In this document: piece by piece, positions 38,421 through 49,435 of the stretch | Position numbering within the stretch: the first letter of the stretch is position 1 | How the letters are laid out: each line of letters opens with the position of its first letter | Assembly: GCA_946803715.1 (NCBI GenBank) | Contig: CAMPET010000101.1 | Coordinates: 1 to 64,000 of the forward strand | Source: Beroe ovata | Lineage: Eukaryota; Ctenophora; Nuda; Beroida; Beroidae | Reading direction: 5' to 3' | DNA length: 64,000 nucleotides | Notes under the pieces: model-generated | The model's database searches: none | Told to the model about the DNA's origin: nothing | Seen by the model: the letters and a program-made list of their open reading frames with translations, nothing else | Translations under genes and position numbers: made by a program

Positions 38421-39212
38421 ACAACGATTATCAACTTTTTGCTAAAACCTACGGTATAATAAGTGAAAACCTCTCGTATTAACGTCACATTAAAAGACAT
38501 ATGTCCGGCTAAAGGGTTCATAAAATCGATGCAAAGCATACCTAGGTATTACAGTACCAATGATATCTTCAACTTTGAGTTGAATCATATAGGGTGGGGT
38601 GGGGCAATCGTGGACAGAGGCTATNGGCCTATTAAATATTGTAGCAGCAATGATTGTCTACAGTTAGACAGCAGATTATTGCTATTTAGGATGCTGCTTT
38701 TACTTTTTGAAAAGCATGTACTAAGAATAGACATAAATCCCAGCAAATTAGATGGTAGGTGCATTACAAAGTTAAAATAAAGTAATGATAATATGAACCA
38801 TCTTGCGAAAAAAGTTCACGTTCAATAAGTGATAAACATCGTTGATACTTATTACTTATGATCTATTGGATTTGTAATATCAACGTGTTAGGTAACCCAA
38901 TAGCTTACCATCACAAGCAGGATTGTATATTATCTATATTGAACCCCCTCTGTAAATTTCATGAGAATTGAAACGGCCTATTTGAATGTTAATGGTACGG
39001 AAATCAAGACATCACATTCACAATGTAGTATGTACCTAATAGGTACGAAAATCATTCAAATGTCATGAATTTAACAACTTCAAAAAACCCTTATAACAGA
39101 AAATAGAAACGAAAAGGGTCCAAGTGACGCCTTATACCAAGCTTTGCTAAGAATGCCTAGAACAATGACTGTAAACCAGTAAACCAAAAATGAAGTCTAA
39201 ATAAATTTTAAG
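38421..39212. other. gap-containing spacer between ZFR and the zinc-finger cluster
   Basis: It holds the presumed ZFR 5' flank, an 'n' at 38625, then AT-rich DNA with no convincing gene. Physical linkage of the ZFR side to the cluster side depends on this join. Confidence 0.5.
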
Positions 39213-40922
39213 TCAGTCTGATACGAGGTTTCTCTCGCAGAGTTTAGAATACGCAGCTTTGTACATATTGAGTGCTTCCTTCGGGAGGATATACTTGCAT
39301 TTCAAGGGTGTGGGGAGTCTCACTTTGGTTGTTTGAAGATCTGACAAGAAGCAATACTTTACCTTAGGGAAGTCGTCATATTGCAGCTTAAGGATTGCAA
39401 GAGATCTTTTGTGCTTTTTTGAGCCTTCATGGCCACCAAAGGTATTTCCTTCGAAAGTAAGCATGAAAAAATCTTTGCAGATGATGCACCAGATAAGAGA
39501 AAATCTAGGAATATGCCCCAGGAGTTTGAAACGCCATGTGCCATCCATCCAACAATGAAAATCTGAATTAACATGCCTTTTATATTTTTCTGGGGGGAGA
39601 TTATACTCTTGGCATAAAGCACATGTTACTGTTCCAGGGATTGGATTCGGTGGCGAATTGAATGCATCTATTGCTGATCTTGCATTAAAGCCCTCAAGGC
39701 TGTCTTCATCTTCAGACTGTTTCCTCCCACGCAGAGGTACATTATTTGCAACCGTCTTCAAACTGCGCGTTTTATGTTTTAAGTACTTTGTAATGAGATT
39801 AATCTGACGTTCATCAACTTCGTTCAAGTCAACTTCAAGATTTTCAGACAATTGTATTATTTGTTTTTTGTCTTTTTCTTTTTCTTCTTCTTCTTTCGAA
39901 CTAATATCCGGATGCTTGTCTTTAGGAGGGGATGCTACCCAGTTTGATTTGTACAACTGAGCCGTCCTGGAGAACACTTCACTGTAACTATTTCTCCTCT
40001 CTTTTGAATATGTAGCTGTACTGTGAGAAGAACTTTGGTGATCTATTCGAGCCGGTGAAACTGTTTGTAGATCCCTGGGTCCTCGGAACTCTTGCTGAGG
40101 TTCACTTTGAATGGGGATAAGACTCGAAATCATTTGTTTAGTAGCTACCAGTTCCTTTGAAGCCTTTTCTTTGATTTGGCTCATTATTTTGGCAACATCC
40201 GAGAGTTGCGGAACCCTTGCTGGATGACTGAATTCCTCTGTATCTGGCCTGCTACGACCTTGTTGATAAGTTTCTCTCCTATTAAGCGGGTGGTCATGTC
40301 TGTAATGGACGTCCTGAGGTTCACTATAAGGATCTCTTTGAAAACGATTAGTGCTACACCGATTAGTATGGTGCGGATATTCTGAAAAATATTGGGCATT
40401 GAAATGCTGATTTGTCCGCCGCCCTCCATGATTTGGCTTAGATGTATCGTACATAAAATCCTTTTCTTGTTGAATGAATGCAGGCACTTGACGATACTTG
40501 TTGTAATCAAAAGACGGGCCAGCTCCTGTATGACCAAAATTAACAGTACATTGCCTTTGTTTTCCTTTTGGTACACCTTCAAAGGTTCTTCTTGAAGATC
40601 CATGATTCCCCATATGATAAAATTGACCATATTCTTCGTTTGGATATTGAGAAAAACTGGTTACCTGTTCAGATCTTATAACAGTCCTGGATATACTTGA
40701 GGAATTCTGGGAAAGACTCCCAACATCATTTTGAGAAAATATGCTGACTTTGCTGCGATTGGATTGTATATCAAATCCGTGAGATTGTTTCGTTCTTTTG
40801 GCATTGTGATGAGCATACAACACGTCATCATCGACTTCAGTGGAGGAAGAAAAAGCAGATCGATCAATACTGTGATTAAATCTTCTGGAGAACTTCTTCA
40901 CCTCAAACGTGTTGTCTGACAT
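39213..40922 (-). CDS. cluster gene A: two-finger protein with long disordered N-terminus (569 aa)
   Basis: Single open exon starting MSDNTFEVKKFS. Residues 1-410 are low-complexity and rich in Ser, Asn, His, Arg and Tyr. Around 238-250 there is an LSDVAKIMSQIKEKA helix like those of the neighbouring genes. The C-terminal part has CALCQEY...H(x5)H at about 430-455, then GTWRFK, then a second WCIICKDF...H...KKH unit at about 474-505. I do not recognise an orthologue. The finger type resembles U1-like/matrin-type C2H2 fingers, so RNA binding is an inference. It is related to genes F and H by the shared G-x-W-(W/R)...WCI-x-C layout. Confidence 0.8.
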   Translation of the reverse strand: MSDNTFEVKKFSRRFNHSIDRSAFSSSTEVDDDVLYAHHNAKRTKQSHGFDIQSNRSKVSIFSQNDVGSLSQNSSSISRTVIRSEQVTSFSQYPNEEYGQFYHMGNHGSSRRTFEGVPKGKQRQCTVNFGHTGAGPSFDYNKYRQVPAFIQQEKDFMYDTSKPNHGGRRTNQHFNAQYFSEYPHHTNRCSTNRFQRDPYSEPQDVHYRHDHPLNRRETYQQGRSRPDTEEFSHPARVPQLSDVAKIMSQIKEKASKELVATKQMISSLIPIQSEPQQEFRGPRDLQTVSPARIDHQSSSHSTATYSKERRNSYSEVFSRTAQLYKSNWVASPPKDKHPDISSKEEEEKEKDKKQIIQLSENLEVDLNEVDERQINLITKYLKHKTRSLKTVANNVPLRGRKQSEDEDSLEGFNARSAIDAFNSPPNPIPGTVTCALCQEYNLPPEKYKRHVNSDFHCWMDGTWRFKLLGHIPRFSLIWCIICKDFFMLTFEGNTFGGHEGSKKHKRSLAILKLQYDDFPKVKYCFLSDLQTTKVRLPTPLKCKYILPKEALNMYKAAYSKLCERNLVSD

Positions 40923-41374
40923 TTAATTCTTCATGAATTCAAATGGAGCAGTCTAAACGGTAGACACCTGTTCATGTACTCTTTCACACAACTATAGGTA
41001 CATATTTTACTTAATAAGTTAATAGCATTATCAAAACACGAGGAAGAAAGTAGGGAAGTGAGAAAGGAATCAAGGGAGTAGAAAGTTTTGATCAAGCTTC
41101 CTGCAACAGTACCTACGTCCTGCAACCACTGTACTTATAATCATTAGGTAACAAACACAGTGGTCAGAATAAGAGTCAGTAAGACAATGAAAAGATGTAA
41201 ATTGTAAATATGACCATCATCATATATCATTCATCATAGGTATATCACTATATCATTCATAAACAGATCAATAATGCTGACTATACCAAAATACGAAGCT
41301 CCAGCAAAACGACCAAAATCATTTCGAATTTTCAAATACCCAACCGAACCAAGCAATTCTTCCATTACTATTTA

Positions 41375-42421
41375 CTATACCGGTCTCTTGGTATTTGAAA
41401 TGGATTCTATAAATTGCCCTTGCTTTTTGAATGTTTCATTAAATGTCATTGATACCCCTGTCAATAGAATAGTATCGCAGAGTTTCTGATAATGTTCATC
41501 AGACATTACATGCTGCAAACCACTCTCTATGTTTGTCCATTTGAAGTTTGATTGACAAATATTGCACCAAACAACAGACTTGTTTGGAAACTTATTCATC
41601 ATTGATTTATGCAGTCCACAGAATTCACAGCCCAATATTCTGCAACAGCAAGAACCCTGTAACTCATGAGGATGAAATAATCCAGTAATTTCATATGGGG
41701 GGTTTAAAACTTTAAGAAATTTTATAGGAATTTTTCTGTTCTCCATAATAAACTTTTTGATGTTTTCAATATGACAGTTGGTATGACCATGAGCAAGATG
41801 AAAGTTGAAAATGTCAGGGTTGAAAGGAAACTTTACATCACAAAGTGTACACTGAATCTCTGCATCAGTGCAATCAAAGATAATGCCTCGACCTTTTATA
41901 TCACACTGAGTAGACATCCAATTTTGTATACTGCGCCCCATATACTGCGAATGAAAGGACTCAAAATGTCTTTGCCAGTGATAATGATCAACAAAATGCT
42001 TTGAGTCAGAACATAACGAGCAGCACCACATGGCATTTATAATGCCAGCAACTGGAGGCACAGAAATTGATTCAGAGTTCAGAGGATGATTTGTCAGCAT
42101 GTGCGTGTCTTTTTCCTGCCAGCTGTCGAAAGCTGCATTACATAGAGTGCACTTGCGCGGATCCTCAGGTTGATTGGCATGGTGAGCACCATTGTGAAGA
42201 TCTATCTGCGACCAAGATTCAAACTGCATTCGACATGAGTCACACCTCATCTGCCGTTTATACATGAAATTGTCTATTATGTTTTTATGTGGATCCAACT
42301 CTGACTTACCATCTAATTCTTGCAGATCATTCAACTTAAGAAATAAAGTCGAGACTAATTCTTTGAGTTCTTCCTTTGCTGCTTTTAGTTCTTCATCGAC
42401 TTCATTTATTCCACAAGCCAT
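41375..42421 (-). CDS. cluster gene B: multi-C2H2 protein with CCCR motif (348 aa)
   Basis: Single exon starting MACGINEVDEELKAAKEELK, a charged predicted coiled coil. Several finger-like units follow: CDSCRMQF...H(x4)H, CTLCNAAF...H(x4)H, CCSLCSDS...H...H, CTLCDVKF...H(x4)H, then FHPHELQGSCCCR and a WCNICQSNF...H finger. The FHPHE...CCCR...C-x-(F/Y)-C block and the following finger recur in gene C, so B and C are paralogues. No named family recognised; a nucleic-acid-binding role is inferred from the fingers. Confidence 0.78.
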   Translation of the reverse strand: MACGINEVDEELKAAKEELKELVSTLFLKLNDLQELDGKSELDPHKNIIDNFMYKRQMRCDSCRMQFESWSQIDLHNGAHHANQPEDPRKCTLCNAAFDSWQEKDTHMLTNHPLNSESISVPPVAGIINAMWCCSLCSDSKHFVDHYHWQRHFESFHSQYMGRSIQNWMSTQCDIKGRGIIFDCTDAEIQCTLCDVKFPFNPDIFNFHLAHGHTNCHIENIKKFIMENRKIPIKFLKVLNPPYEITGLFHPHELQGSCCCRILGCEFCGLHKSMMNKFPNKSVVWCNICQSNFKWTNIESGLQHVMSDEHYQKLCDTILLTGVSMTFNETFKKQGQFIESISNTKRPV

Positions 42422-42857
42422 ACCCAGCTTCTTTAGCTACCTATAATTTGTTTTAAGAAAGTTTACATTTGTTTTAAAAGTTTACATTACCTTTTATAAT
42501 ACTATGTTATCAATATTATGCACAGTAGTCAATAGTGGAGTGACATTAATCTATTGATATACCCAAATCTACGACAATACTTTCAGAACTAGAATAGGTA
42601 TCGATATGCTAAATAAATTACCACTTCTACCTAAAGAGAGTATTCAACTTGTAAAACATAAATTGCAAATTTTTTTTCATTATTATTATTGCATTCTTCA
42701 TCACTACCCTTCTTCTCAACAAGTAGATTTTTGAAACACCCTATTGTTATGCAGTTTCTTGGTTATGTCAAAATATTAAACCCACCTTAATTCAAAAGAT
42801 TCTACAGTCATTTTTATTGATGAATGATGATGCAGCAAAAATGAATTAGAAAATAAA

Positions 42858-43835
42858 TCAAAAATCTTTTTTAGATGCAAGAAATATACGAACATCAGGT
42901 GGGACATAACCATCTCTTGCAAGTCTTTGTCGCCATTTCTGGATATGATATTGGGAAGCAGCATGCTTCTTTATGTCAGTGTAATGATGCCCAATGCTAG
43001 TTTCAAAACTTGATTTGCATAGTCGGCAAAATATCGATTTTGTTTGGGGTGGTATGACACTGGAGAAAATGCAAGGTGATGTATCACAGTATTTGCAAAG
43101 TGCGGATCTGCAGCAACAACTCAGAATAAACTCATGAGGATGGTACAAAACAAAGTCCTCCTTATTCTTAATTTCTTCCATCATTTCTGGGTGAAATTTC
43201 ATTTGAATCAGTTCTAAGAATAGAGGAAAACCTTTTGTATGTTCAGACTGAGCAAGAAATTCTTTAACCTTATTCCGGTGGTGGTTAGTCCTCATGTGGT
43301 TTTCAATACTAATAAAAATCGAACAATTCTTTATCTTTGAAACAGGATGCAAACATATTCTACAAAATAGAAAGCTCTTGCCATTGTCAATATCACTAAT
43401 AATTTGACACGAAATCCGACAATGGGGACTTGCCCTATCCATTTGTAGAACAGGAACACTTTGCCAACTGTTCATATCATGATACCACTGATGGGCGAGC
43501 TTCATATGGCTAGAGAAAGAAAGTTTTTGAATATGATCACCGCATTTCAAACAGCACACCAATGATGAGTCTTTGACTTCCGATATCTTTCTTGTGTACT
43601 CTTGTGAAGATACTAGATTATGTGTCTGTGAAACATCAGTGAGATTATGATCATAGGTCTCCACCAGGTTAAGCTGTCGCCACAAGGAATAGAGGTGATA
43701 CTTCAATTCATTTTGAAGACATGTGAGGAGTCTCAGATCAATTACACGAGGTTCTAATTCATCCGAGTCTTTTTCATCTGAGTTGTGAGGCTCAATTATT
43801 GGGTGGTCTTCTTTCTCCATTGCTAGAGATGGCAT
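42858..43835 (-). CDS. cluster gene C: paralogue of gene B (325 aa)
   Basis: Single exon starting MPSLAMEKEDHPI. It has an acidic N-terminus, then CCLKCGDH...H(x4)H, FCRICLHP...H(x4)H, and YHPHEFILSCCCR with a CKYC pair. A last FCRLCKSSF...H...H finger near the C-terminus is followed by a basic WRQRLARDG stretch. Overall similarity to gene B is clear only in the C-terminal third, so the duplication is old or the proteins evolve fast. Confidence 0.78.
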   Translation of the reverse strand: MPSLAMEKEDHPIIEPHNSDEKDSDELEPRVIDLRLLTCLQNELKYHLYSLWRQLNLVETYDHNLTDVSQTHNLVSSQEYTRKISEVKDSSLVCCLKCGDHIQKLSFSSHMKLAHQWYHDMNSWQSVPVLQMDRASPHCRISCQIISDIDNGKSFLFCRICLHPVSKIKNCSIFISIENHMRTNHHRNKVKEFLAQSEHTKGFPLFLELIQMKFHPEMMEEIKNKEDFVLYHPHEFILSCCCRSALCKYCDTSPCIFSSVIPPQTKSIFCRLCKSSFETSIGHHYTDIKKHAASQYHIQKWRQRLARDGYVPPDVRIFLASKKDF

Positions 43836-44305
43836 TATGTGCGAAAACGTCTCGTATCAATGGGCATTGAAATACATGATATGACTTACTGGATGTGATA
43901 TTATGATATAATTCTGTTTCATCAATCTATTATAGACAGAAACGGGAGAAAAATTCTGAGAACTCGTAAAAAAGAACACAAATAGATTTACTGTATAACA
44001 TTTAAATTAAAAAGAATACAAGATACCAATAGGTACCAAATACCTGCTGTGTGGAAGAGGGATCTTTTGGTAAGTTTGATGATAAATAGGACGAGTACCT
44101 AGTGTTGTAACAACGTTCTACTAATTTACTGTACCAATAAAAACTGTACCAATAAAAACTCTTCGTTTTATTGCTGAAATGTTCGTTACACTTACTCACT
44201 TATAAAGTTATAACACTACTTGTCTTACGGCATACCATACTTAAGTATGAAACGAACCGCCATTTTTCAAAATAAGATGAGGGTAAGTAAAGCAAACGGC
44301 ATTTC

Positions 44306-45076
44306 TTATTCATACTTATTAGATGGCAGGCTTTCTTGATGAACAGTTCTATCAAACAGTTTTCTTGAAGAAGTCACATCATCTATGCAGTCTCTACTGA
44401 TGCTGCTTGATATGAAGCACTGATGCCTGGTTGCGACCTCATACATGGAGTATTGTTCAAGACTATTCTCATCCATTAACAGCAGCGACTTTTGCCAACA
44501 AATCTTATACTCCTTTCCATCCAACATAAAGACTTCTGAAAGTCCACTGAACTGACAATCTTCAATTGGCTTAATTATTGTCCTAGAGCCACCACAAAAC
44601 GTGAGCACTTTCACTCTAACTGTTTTGTCAGGTTGCACAACAATTTCGAGAATACTGTTAGAATTTTGTTTGTGGTACTTCCTGTTAAGAAGCACTGCAG
44701 AAAATGCGACTGAGACTAATGTAACCACATCAAAAAGGAATAAATCTGATGATACTACTAAAGCACCAAGGTTACCAAGTGCAAAATAGTGCCATAGGAA
44801 TACTACCTGCTTAGCAAACATATCACGTCGTGTTTGAGAGTAAACTTTCATGAAAAGTATCTCATTTTTGGCCAAATCAACCTTACCAATCCCGTAATTC
44901 CTTCTTCTGTAAAGGTAAGATAGAACAGACGAGAATTTCAATTTGTCACTCGTAATTCCAGATTCAACTGTTTCCAAATGATGCTTTCCATCTCTCTGAT
45001 TGAGTGAAACTTCACTTCTCCTAAGGCTTGAAATCGATCTAACCAAATATCGAGAAACATGTCGTAGCATGATCAT
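44306..45076 (-). CDS. two-span probable mitochondrial membrane protein (256 aa)
   Basis: Single exon. The N-terminus (MLRHVSRYLVRSISSLRRS) is basic, Ser-rich and lacks acidic residues, as in a mitochondrial targeting peptide. Two hydrophobic spans follow (about 95-110 and 115-130: FLWHYFALGNLGALVV and FLFDVVTLVSVAF), then a soluble domain beginning ILEIVVQPDKTVRVKVL. This layout resembles the TMEM223/TMEM186 group of mitochondrial membrane proteins with roles in complex assembly. The match is by architecture and short blocks only. It sits between the zinc-finger genes and IMMP1L on the same strand. Confidence 0.6.
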   Translation of the reverse strand: MIMLRHVSRYLVRSISSLRRSEVSLNQRDGKHHLETVESGITSDKLKFSSVLSYLYRRRNYGIGKVDLAKNEILFMKVYSQTRRDMFAKQVVFLWHYFALGNLGALVVSSDLFLFDVVTLVSVAFSAVLLNRKYHKQNSNSILEIVVQPDKTVRVKVLTFCGGSRTIIKPIEDCQFSGLSEVFMLDGKEYKICWQKSLLLMDENSLEQYSMYEVATRHQCFISSSISRDCIDDVTSSRKLFDRTVHQESLPSNKYE

Positions 45077-45276
45077 GACAAGAAATAATTCATGGTCCTA
45101 CTCCATAATTCCTTAGATTTGATAAATCAGCCTGAAGGTGATGAATATGCATTAATAAATCAACAACGTTCTTTTTTTTAACTTCATTAAATTTTGAATT
45201 TAACTTGCAAAAGAGGGAACTCAATTCGCTAGAATATACTTTTTACAGAAGTACCTATGATATGGAAAGAAATGTA

Positions 45277-45768
45277 TTAAATGTTGAAAATAACTTTCCC
45301 TATAATCAGTCCTAACGGTACTGGGCCATATTCTCGCGAGTCTAATGATTCTGCTTTGTTGTCTCCCTCAAGCCAGCAGTAACCTGATGGAACCGACAAT
45401 TTCCCATCATAAGCCTTCTTTTCAACGTATTTTCCAGGATGTTCAGAGTCTATTTCGATAAATTGTCCTGCAAGCCCACCAATTCGTTTGACAATGTACT
45501 TATCTGAATGTTCCGGATCATGACAAAGCACAATATCTTTTGGCTTTAATTTAGTCACTGGTGTAACCAGGTCTACAATAGCAATTGCTTTCGAGTCAAG
45601 AGTAGGAGTCATACTATCACCAGTTATGCTCGCAAAAGTAAGCAGTCGAGTCGAGGTTAGATAAGATGCCAAGCAGAACCCAACAGTCTTGAAAGCAATG
45701 TCTCTACGACAATAGTTGAGGTATCTAATTGCCCTTTTGCCGACATGAACTGCTGTCTGTGTGGCCAT
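45277..45768 (-). CDS. IMMP1L: mitochondrial inner membrane protease subunit 1
   Basis: Single exon, 163 aa (human about 166). It is a signal-peptidase-I-type serine/lysine protease that cleaves sorting signals of proteins in the mitochondrial intermembrane space. The catalytic Ser lies in ITGDSMTPTLD and the general-base Lys in DKYIVKRIGGL. The conserved box WLEGDNKAESLDSREYGPVP matches IMP1 (DSR-x-YGP-x-P) rather than IMP2. An N-terminal hydrophobic segment (FKTVGFCLASYL) would anchor it. It normally pairs with IMMP2L, not seen here. Confidence 0.93.
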   Translation of the reverse strand: MATQTAVHVGKRAIRYLNYCRRDIAFKTVGFCLASYLTSTRLLTFASITGDSMTPTLDSKAIAIVDLVTPVTKLKPKDIVLCHDPEHSDKYIVKRIGGLAGQFIEIDSEHPGKYVEKKAYDGKLSVPSGYCWLEGDNKAESLDSREYGPVPLGLIIGKVIFNI

Positions 45769-46265
45769 GACACTATAATAAAGGTGGGTTATAAGAATAT
45801 CATAATATTCACCAAATACCTTCTGTAGCCATATCCAGTGTCAATTCTTCAATTAAAACGCAGAAAAGATGATATAGGACATAGTTACCTAACAGCCACT
45901 TGAGCTACCTATATTCCACCCCGTTAACTAAACCTTCTATCTTGTATATTTGGGTCACCACTTCTGAACCAACCATGACAAAAATTTGCAAAATAAGGAG
46001 ATAAGATAAGAAACAAAATATTTTAATGGTATCTTTATAACAATATCATAACTCTCACCAACAGATTGATCAAATATTATGATCGGTTCAATTCTATGAA
46101 ATGCTTTAGTAACCAAGACTAGGTAATAACTTAGCAGTTATGAGTAGCATTCAATATAAGACTACTCAGATTTGCACAAACGATTCTCATCCATTACGAG
46201 AATGTACACATGAAATAAATTGGAACAGTTACTTGAGGCATACCAACCTACCCATTGCTAAAGAC

Positions 46266-48068
46266 TCATTTGCGAATGATGCGTTGGTCGTAAAAATACT
46301 CTGGATGCATCGAATTCCTGAGTTGAGATGGCACTGGAACGAAGCTATTGCGAAAGTTCATTGACAACTCTTCCCACATACACCATTCGTGTCGAGGTGG
46401 GTGATCAAAGATTTCACTAAATTTCTTGCAGTTGATTTTGTGCCTCTTACCACGCATGTGCTCCTCAAACACAGCACTGGATTGTAGTCTGACAATGTCC
46501 CAGCACAAAATACAGAATATACTTAGGGGATATCTGTTTTTAGGGATAATGAGTGGTGGCCTCGGATTGAACTTCCACCAATCCCCATTTACGAAGCAAT
46601 GCATTTCTGTTTTACAATGCAGATCTCTCAACATGGTAGTAGGGAACTCTAGCTTACAGTCCTTACAATATAAACTCAATTTGACATGTTTTGTCTTAAC
46701 AGAGGGTATTTTCCGATAAGTTTGAAATTCATCAGCATCTTTATTTCTGGAATTAGACATTATCAGTTCATTTGCTTTATCAAGAATCCTTGTTCCATCC
46801 TCGAATGACGAAATTTTCGGGGATGTGGACTGACTATTTTCTTGATCTGGAGATTGAGAGACTGTTTGCTGAGCTATAGAAGAAATGATTTGTTTAACAT
46901 CAGGCTCAGATAAAATCTCTTGAATAAAATTGCTGATAGCATCTGTATTACTATTAGATGAGGATGATGAAGGCTCACTCACTGCAATGATCTTCTTGTT
47001 CAATGCAATGTTTTTAGAGAGGTTGCTTTTTTGAGGAACCAACTTCCTCTTAGCTTTTGATATTGGGTTGTGAGTCGCGACTTTCTTAATTGTAGACTTG
47101 GATGCAGCTTTTTCACTTGAAATGGAAGATGGGAGGGCTTTCCTACTTCCAACAGCTGTACCTTTAATCCTCGAATCCGACACCACTGTCTCATTCCTTT
47201 CAATAGAATTTTTGGAGCCCATCAAAACTCTCTTTTTATGGACTGGTGGTCCCAATCTATCAGATAAACATTTACCTGGCCTTGAGCTGGCATCCCTATT
47301 CTTGGGGACAACATTTAAAGAAGATTTTTCTCTTTCCCTTTCTAATGACGTGCTTCTCCTCATTCTTGAAGACATGGCCTTGGAGGAAGAATCTATATTG
47401 GAGTATTGAGGATCTCTTGACTGTTGTGATCTATGACTTATAGATAATGCGCTGGCGACTGTGTTTTGATAGATGCTCTTCTTATCTCTTAGCTGTTGGG
47501 CAGTTAATTTCTTCGTCCCCTCTACACTTACCTTACAGTGTTGCTGATCTCTTATTTGCTGGGCAGTATATTTCACTCCATTTACATAATTATCCTTGGT
47601 CTTTCCAAGAGTCTTTGACATTTGTACATGACTATCTGCGATGTGTTTGTTATTATGGTCACTGTGATAACTGCTATAACTGCTCTTATTTACGCCCTTT
47701 TCATTCATTCCCCATTTCAATTTTGGGCGCCTGATATCAGGTGAATGAGCAGATCTTGCGAGGTTTTTCCTTTTTCTTGAGGAATCGAATTCATTGTCAG
47801 AGTTATCATCTCGAAAAGACAGTGATCTCCGCAGACCAGTTGCACTATCTTGGTGAACAGTTCGCTTCAGAGAGGTATCGTAATTTGTTCCATAATTACT
47901 ATCATCAACACCTGAATCATCAATATTTTCTGAATCTTTTGAAACATGAATCACCAATTCACCATATCCTGAATCTTTTATCTCTCTCCCTGGTTCAGGT
48001 GGTATTTCATCAAATGGAACTTCTTCACATTCATAAAGAAAACTGTCTTTATGAGAACTATAGGTCAT
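46266..48068 (-). CDS. cluster gene F: Ser/Arg-rich two-finger protein (600 aa)
   Basis: Single coding exon starting MTYSSHKDSFLYECEE, with a splice acceptor (AACAG) only 2 bp before the ATG, so a 5' UTR intron or trans-splice is likely. Residues 60-360 are Ser/Arg/Lys-rich with RSLSFRD, TAQQIRDQQ and TAQQLRDKK repeats. An EPDVKQIISSIAQQTV helix is at about 395. C-terminal fingers are LYCKDCKLEF...H(x5)H (about 464-490), NGDWWKFNPRPP, FCILCWDI...H...KRH (about 522-548) and HEWCMWEEL (about 561). It is clearly paralogous to gene H and more distantly to A. The family is not recognised. Confidence 0.8.
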   Translation of the reverse strand: MTYSSHKDSFLYECEEVPFDEIPPEPGREIKDSGYGELVIHVSKDSENIDDSGVDDSNYGTNYDTSLKRTVHQDSATGLRRSLSFRDDNSDNEFDSSRKRKNLARSAHSPDIRRPKLKWGMNEKGVNKSSYSSYHSDHNNKHIADSHVQMSKTLGKTKDNYVNGVKYTAQQIRDQQHCKVSVEGTKKLTAQQLRDKKSIYQNTVASALSISHRSQQSRDPQYSNIDSSSKAMSSRMRRSTSLEREREKSSLNVVPKNRDASSRPGKCLSDRLGPPVHKKRVLMGSKNSIERNETVVSDSRIKGTAVGSRKALPSSISSEKAASKSTIKKVATHNPISKAKRKLVPQKSNLSKNIALNKKIIAVSEPSSSSSNSNTDAISNFIQEILSEPDVKQIISSIAQQTVSQSPDQENSQSTSPKISSFEDGTRILDKANELIMSNSRNKDADEFQTYRKIPSVKTKHVKLSLYCKDCKLEFPTTMLRDLHCKTEMHCFVNGDWWKFNPRPPLIIPKNRYPLSIFCILCWDIVRLQSSAVFEEHMRGKRHKINCKKFSEIFDHPPRHEWCMWEELSMNFRNSFVPVPSQLRNSMHPEYFYDQRIIRK

Positions 48069-48544
48069 GCCTGTTCATAATTAATGCCTGATGAAAGGTA
48101 GAAGATTGAATAGAAATGCTCAACGTTATGGAGAGTGGTATTTTGGGGAAGAGTCCCAAGTGTTTTAAATCACGTGACAGAATTTCTCAATTTTCATTGG
48201 TTGCATTCATGTTTCAGTGATCAATGGCTGTCACGCGACTACAAAAAACTGGAATCCCTCCCCAAAACTACCACTATCAATTAATTACTAGCGTATTTTT
48301 TGTACCAAATTATCATAAAAAAACAGAAATTAGGAATAATCAGAGGAAAAATTAAAATGATTTGTATTACACCTGTCTGATCTCAAAACAACTTAAAATG
48401 AGAAGTTTATACCTATGTGGACAATCAACATCTTTTAAGAATAACTAGGTCGTTAATGCGTTACCCATCATTATATCAAAATACACTAGAAATATCTGAT
48501 ACAACCAATAAACAAAAATCAGAAATCGAAGATATCCATTCAGA

Positions 48545-49435
48545 TCATCTTTTTCGCTTCTTTCGAGATTTACCCAGACTAGAACTGTCTCCGGCATTCC
48601 CTGTCTTAAAAACTTCTTGTGCCAACCTCTTACTGCTGTTTATATTATCATAACTTGATACCGCCTGTATGTTGTATCTGTTCAATATTGTTCGGATTGG
48701 CGACTGCAAATCAGTAATCTTAAGAGAACATAGTTGCTTTTCATGGTAGAATGGACAAATATCATGTGAAAGATGATTTAGCGTCTTCTTAAGCCCCTTT
48801 TCTGGGATGACAGGAATAATTGATTCATAATTCGATCCTTGAGGAACCTTGAGCTCGTCACTGATCCGCTTCCTTGCTTTTGCAATTACTTTATTCCAGA
48901 ACATTTCAAAGCTAAATGCCCTTTTAAGCAATTTAATCAATTGCTCTTCATGCTCAGGATGCATAAGCCATGCTATTGCTTTATTCTTCTTGTCTAAGTC
49001 GGGAATAAATTGGAACACATGAGCAAGAATGGATATAATTGGTCCTTCAAAGACGAGCAACCTTTTCTTTGGTAAATGGTGCTCTTGATTTCCATCCACT
49101 ATGGACAGACTAAAATTCAATTTATTGTGCAATTTTGCCCTTTTTCGGTTTGCCAAATGATTGATGACAATGTCATTTAGACATGTCATATAAAAACTAT
49201 GCTCCTGTTTGCTTTGGATCTTGTCTTTCAAGACTCCAATATGATAAGCAATCGACTTTGATTCAGTGAGTTCGTCTTCTTGAGAGGGTGCTGGAACACC
49301 ATTGCAATTTTTACCATATTCATCCGTTATGGCTTTTGGGGGTGAGGCCCAAGGAATATCGTAGTTGTCTTTTTCAACCCAGTCAATGTTGGGATCATTT
49401 TCTTCACTCGAAACATGAATGCCTTCGAGTTCCAT
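48545..49435 (-). CDS. cluster gene G: uncharacterised protein with basic C-terminus (296 aa)
   Basis: Single exon starting MELEGIHVSSEEND. The N-terminus is acidic, the middle mostly helical (KNKAIAWLMHPEHEEQLIKL), and the end very basic (GKSRKKRKR), as in a nuclear localisation signal. One CPFYH is present but no finger. An upstream ATG in another frame (49539) opens a shorter overlapping ORF, so the start is not certain. No family recognised. Confidence 0.65.
   Translation of the reverse strand: MELEGIHVSSEENDPNIDWVEKDNYDIPWASPPKAITDEYGKNCNGVPAPSQEDELTESKSIAYHIGVLKDKIQSKQEHSFYMTCLNDIVINHLANRKRAKLHNKLNFSLSIVDGNQEHHLPKKRLLVFEGPIISILAHVFQFIPDLDKKNKAIAWLMHPEHEEQLIKLLKRAFSFEMFWNKVIAKARKRISDELKVPQGSNYESIIPVIPEKGLKKTLNHLSHDICPFYHEKQLCSLKITDLQSPIRTILNRYNIQAVSSYDNINSSKRLAQEVFKTGNAGDSSSLGKSRKKRKR

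Noticed and set aside
38463-38780. + strand 105-codon ORF crossing the n at 38625
   Set aside because: It spans an assembly join, has no recognisable motif and biased AT-rich composition.
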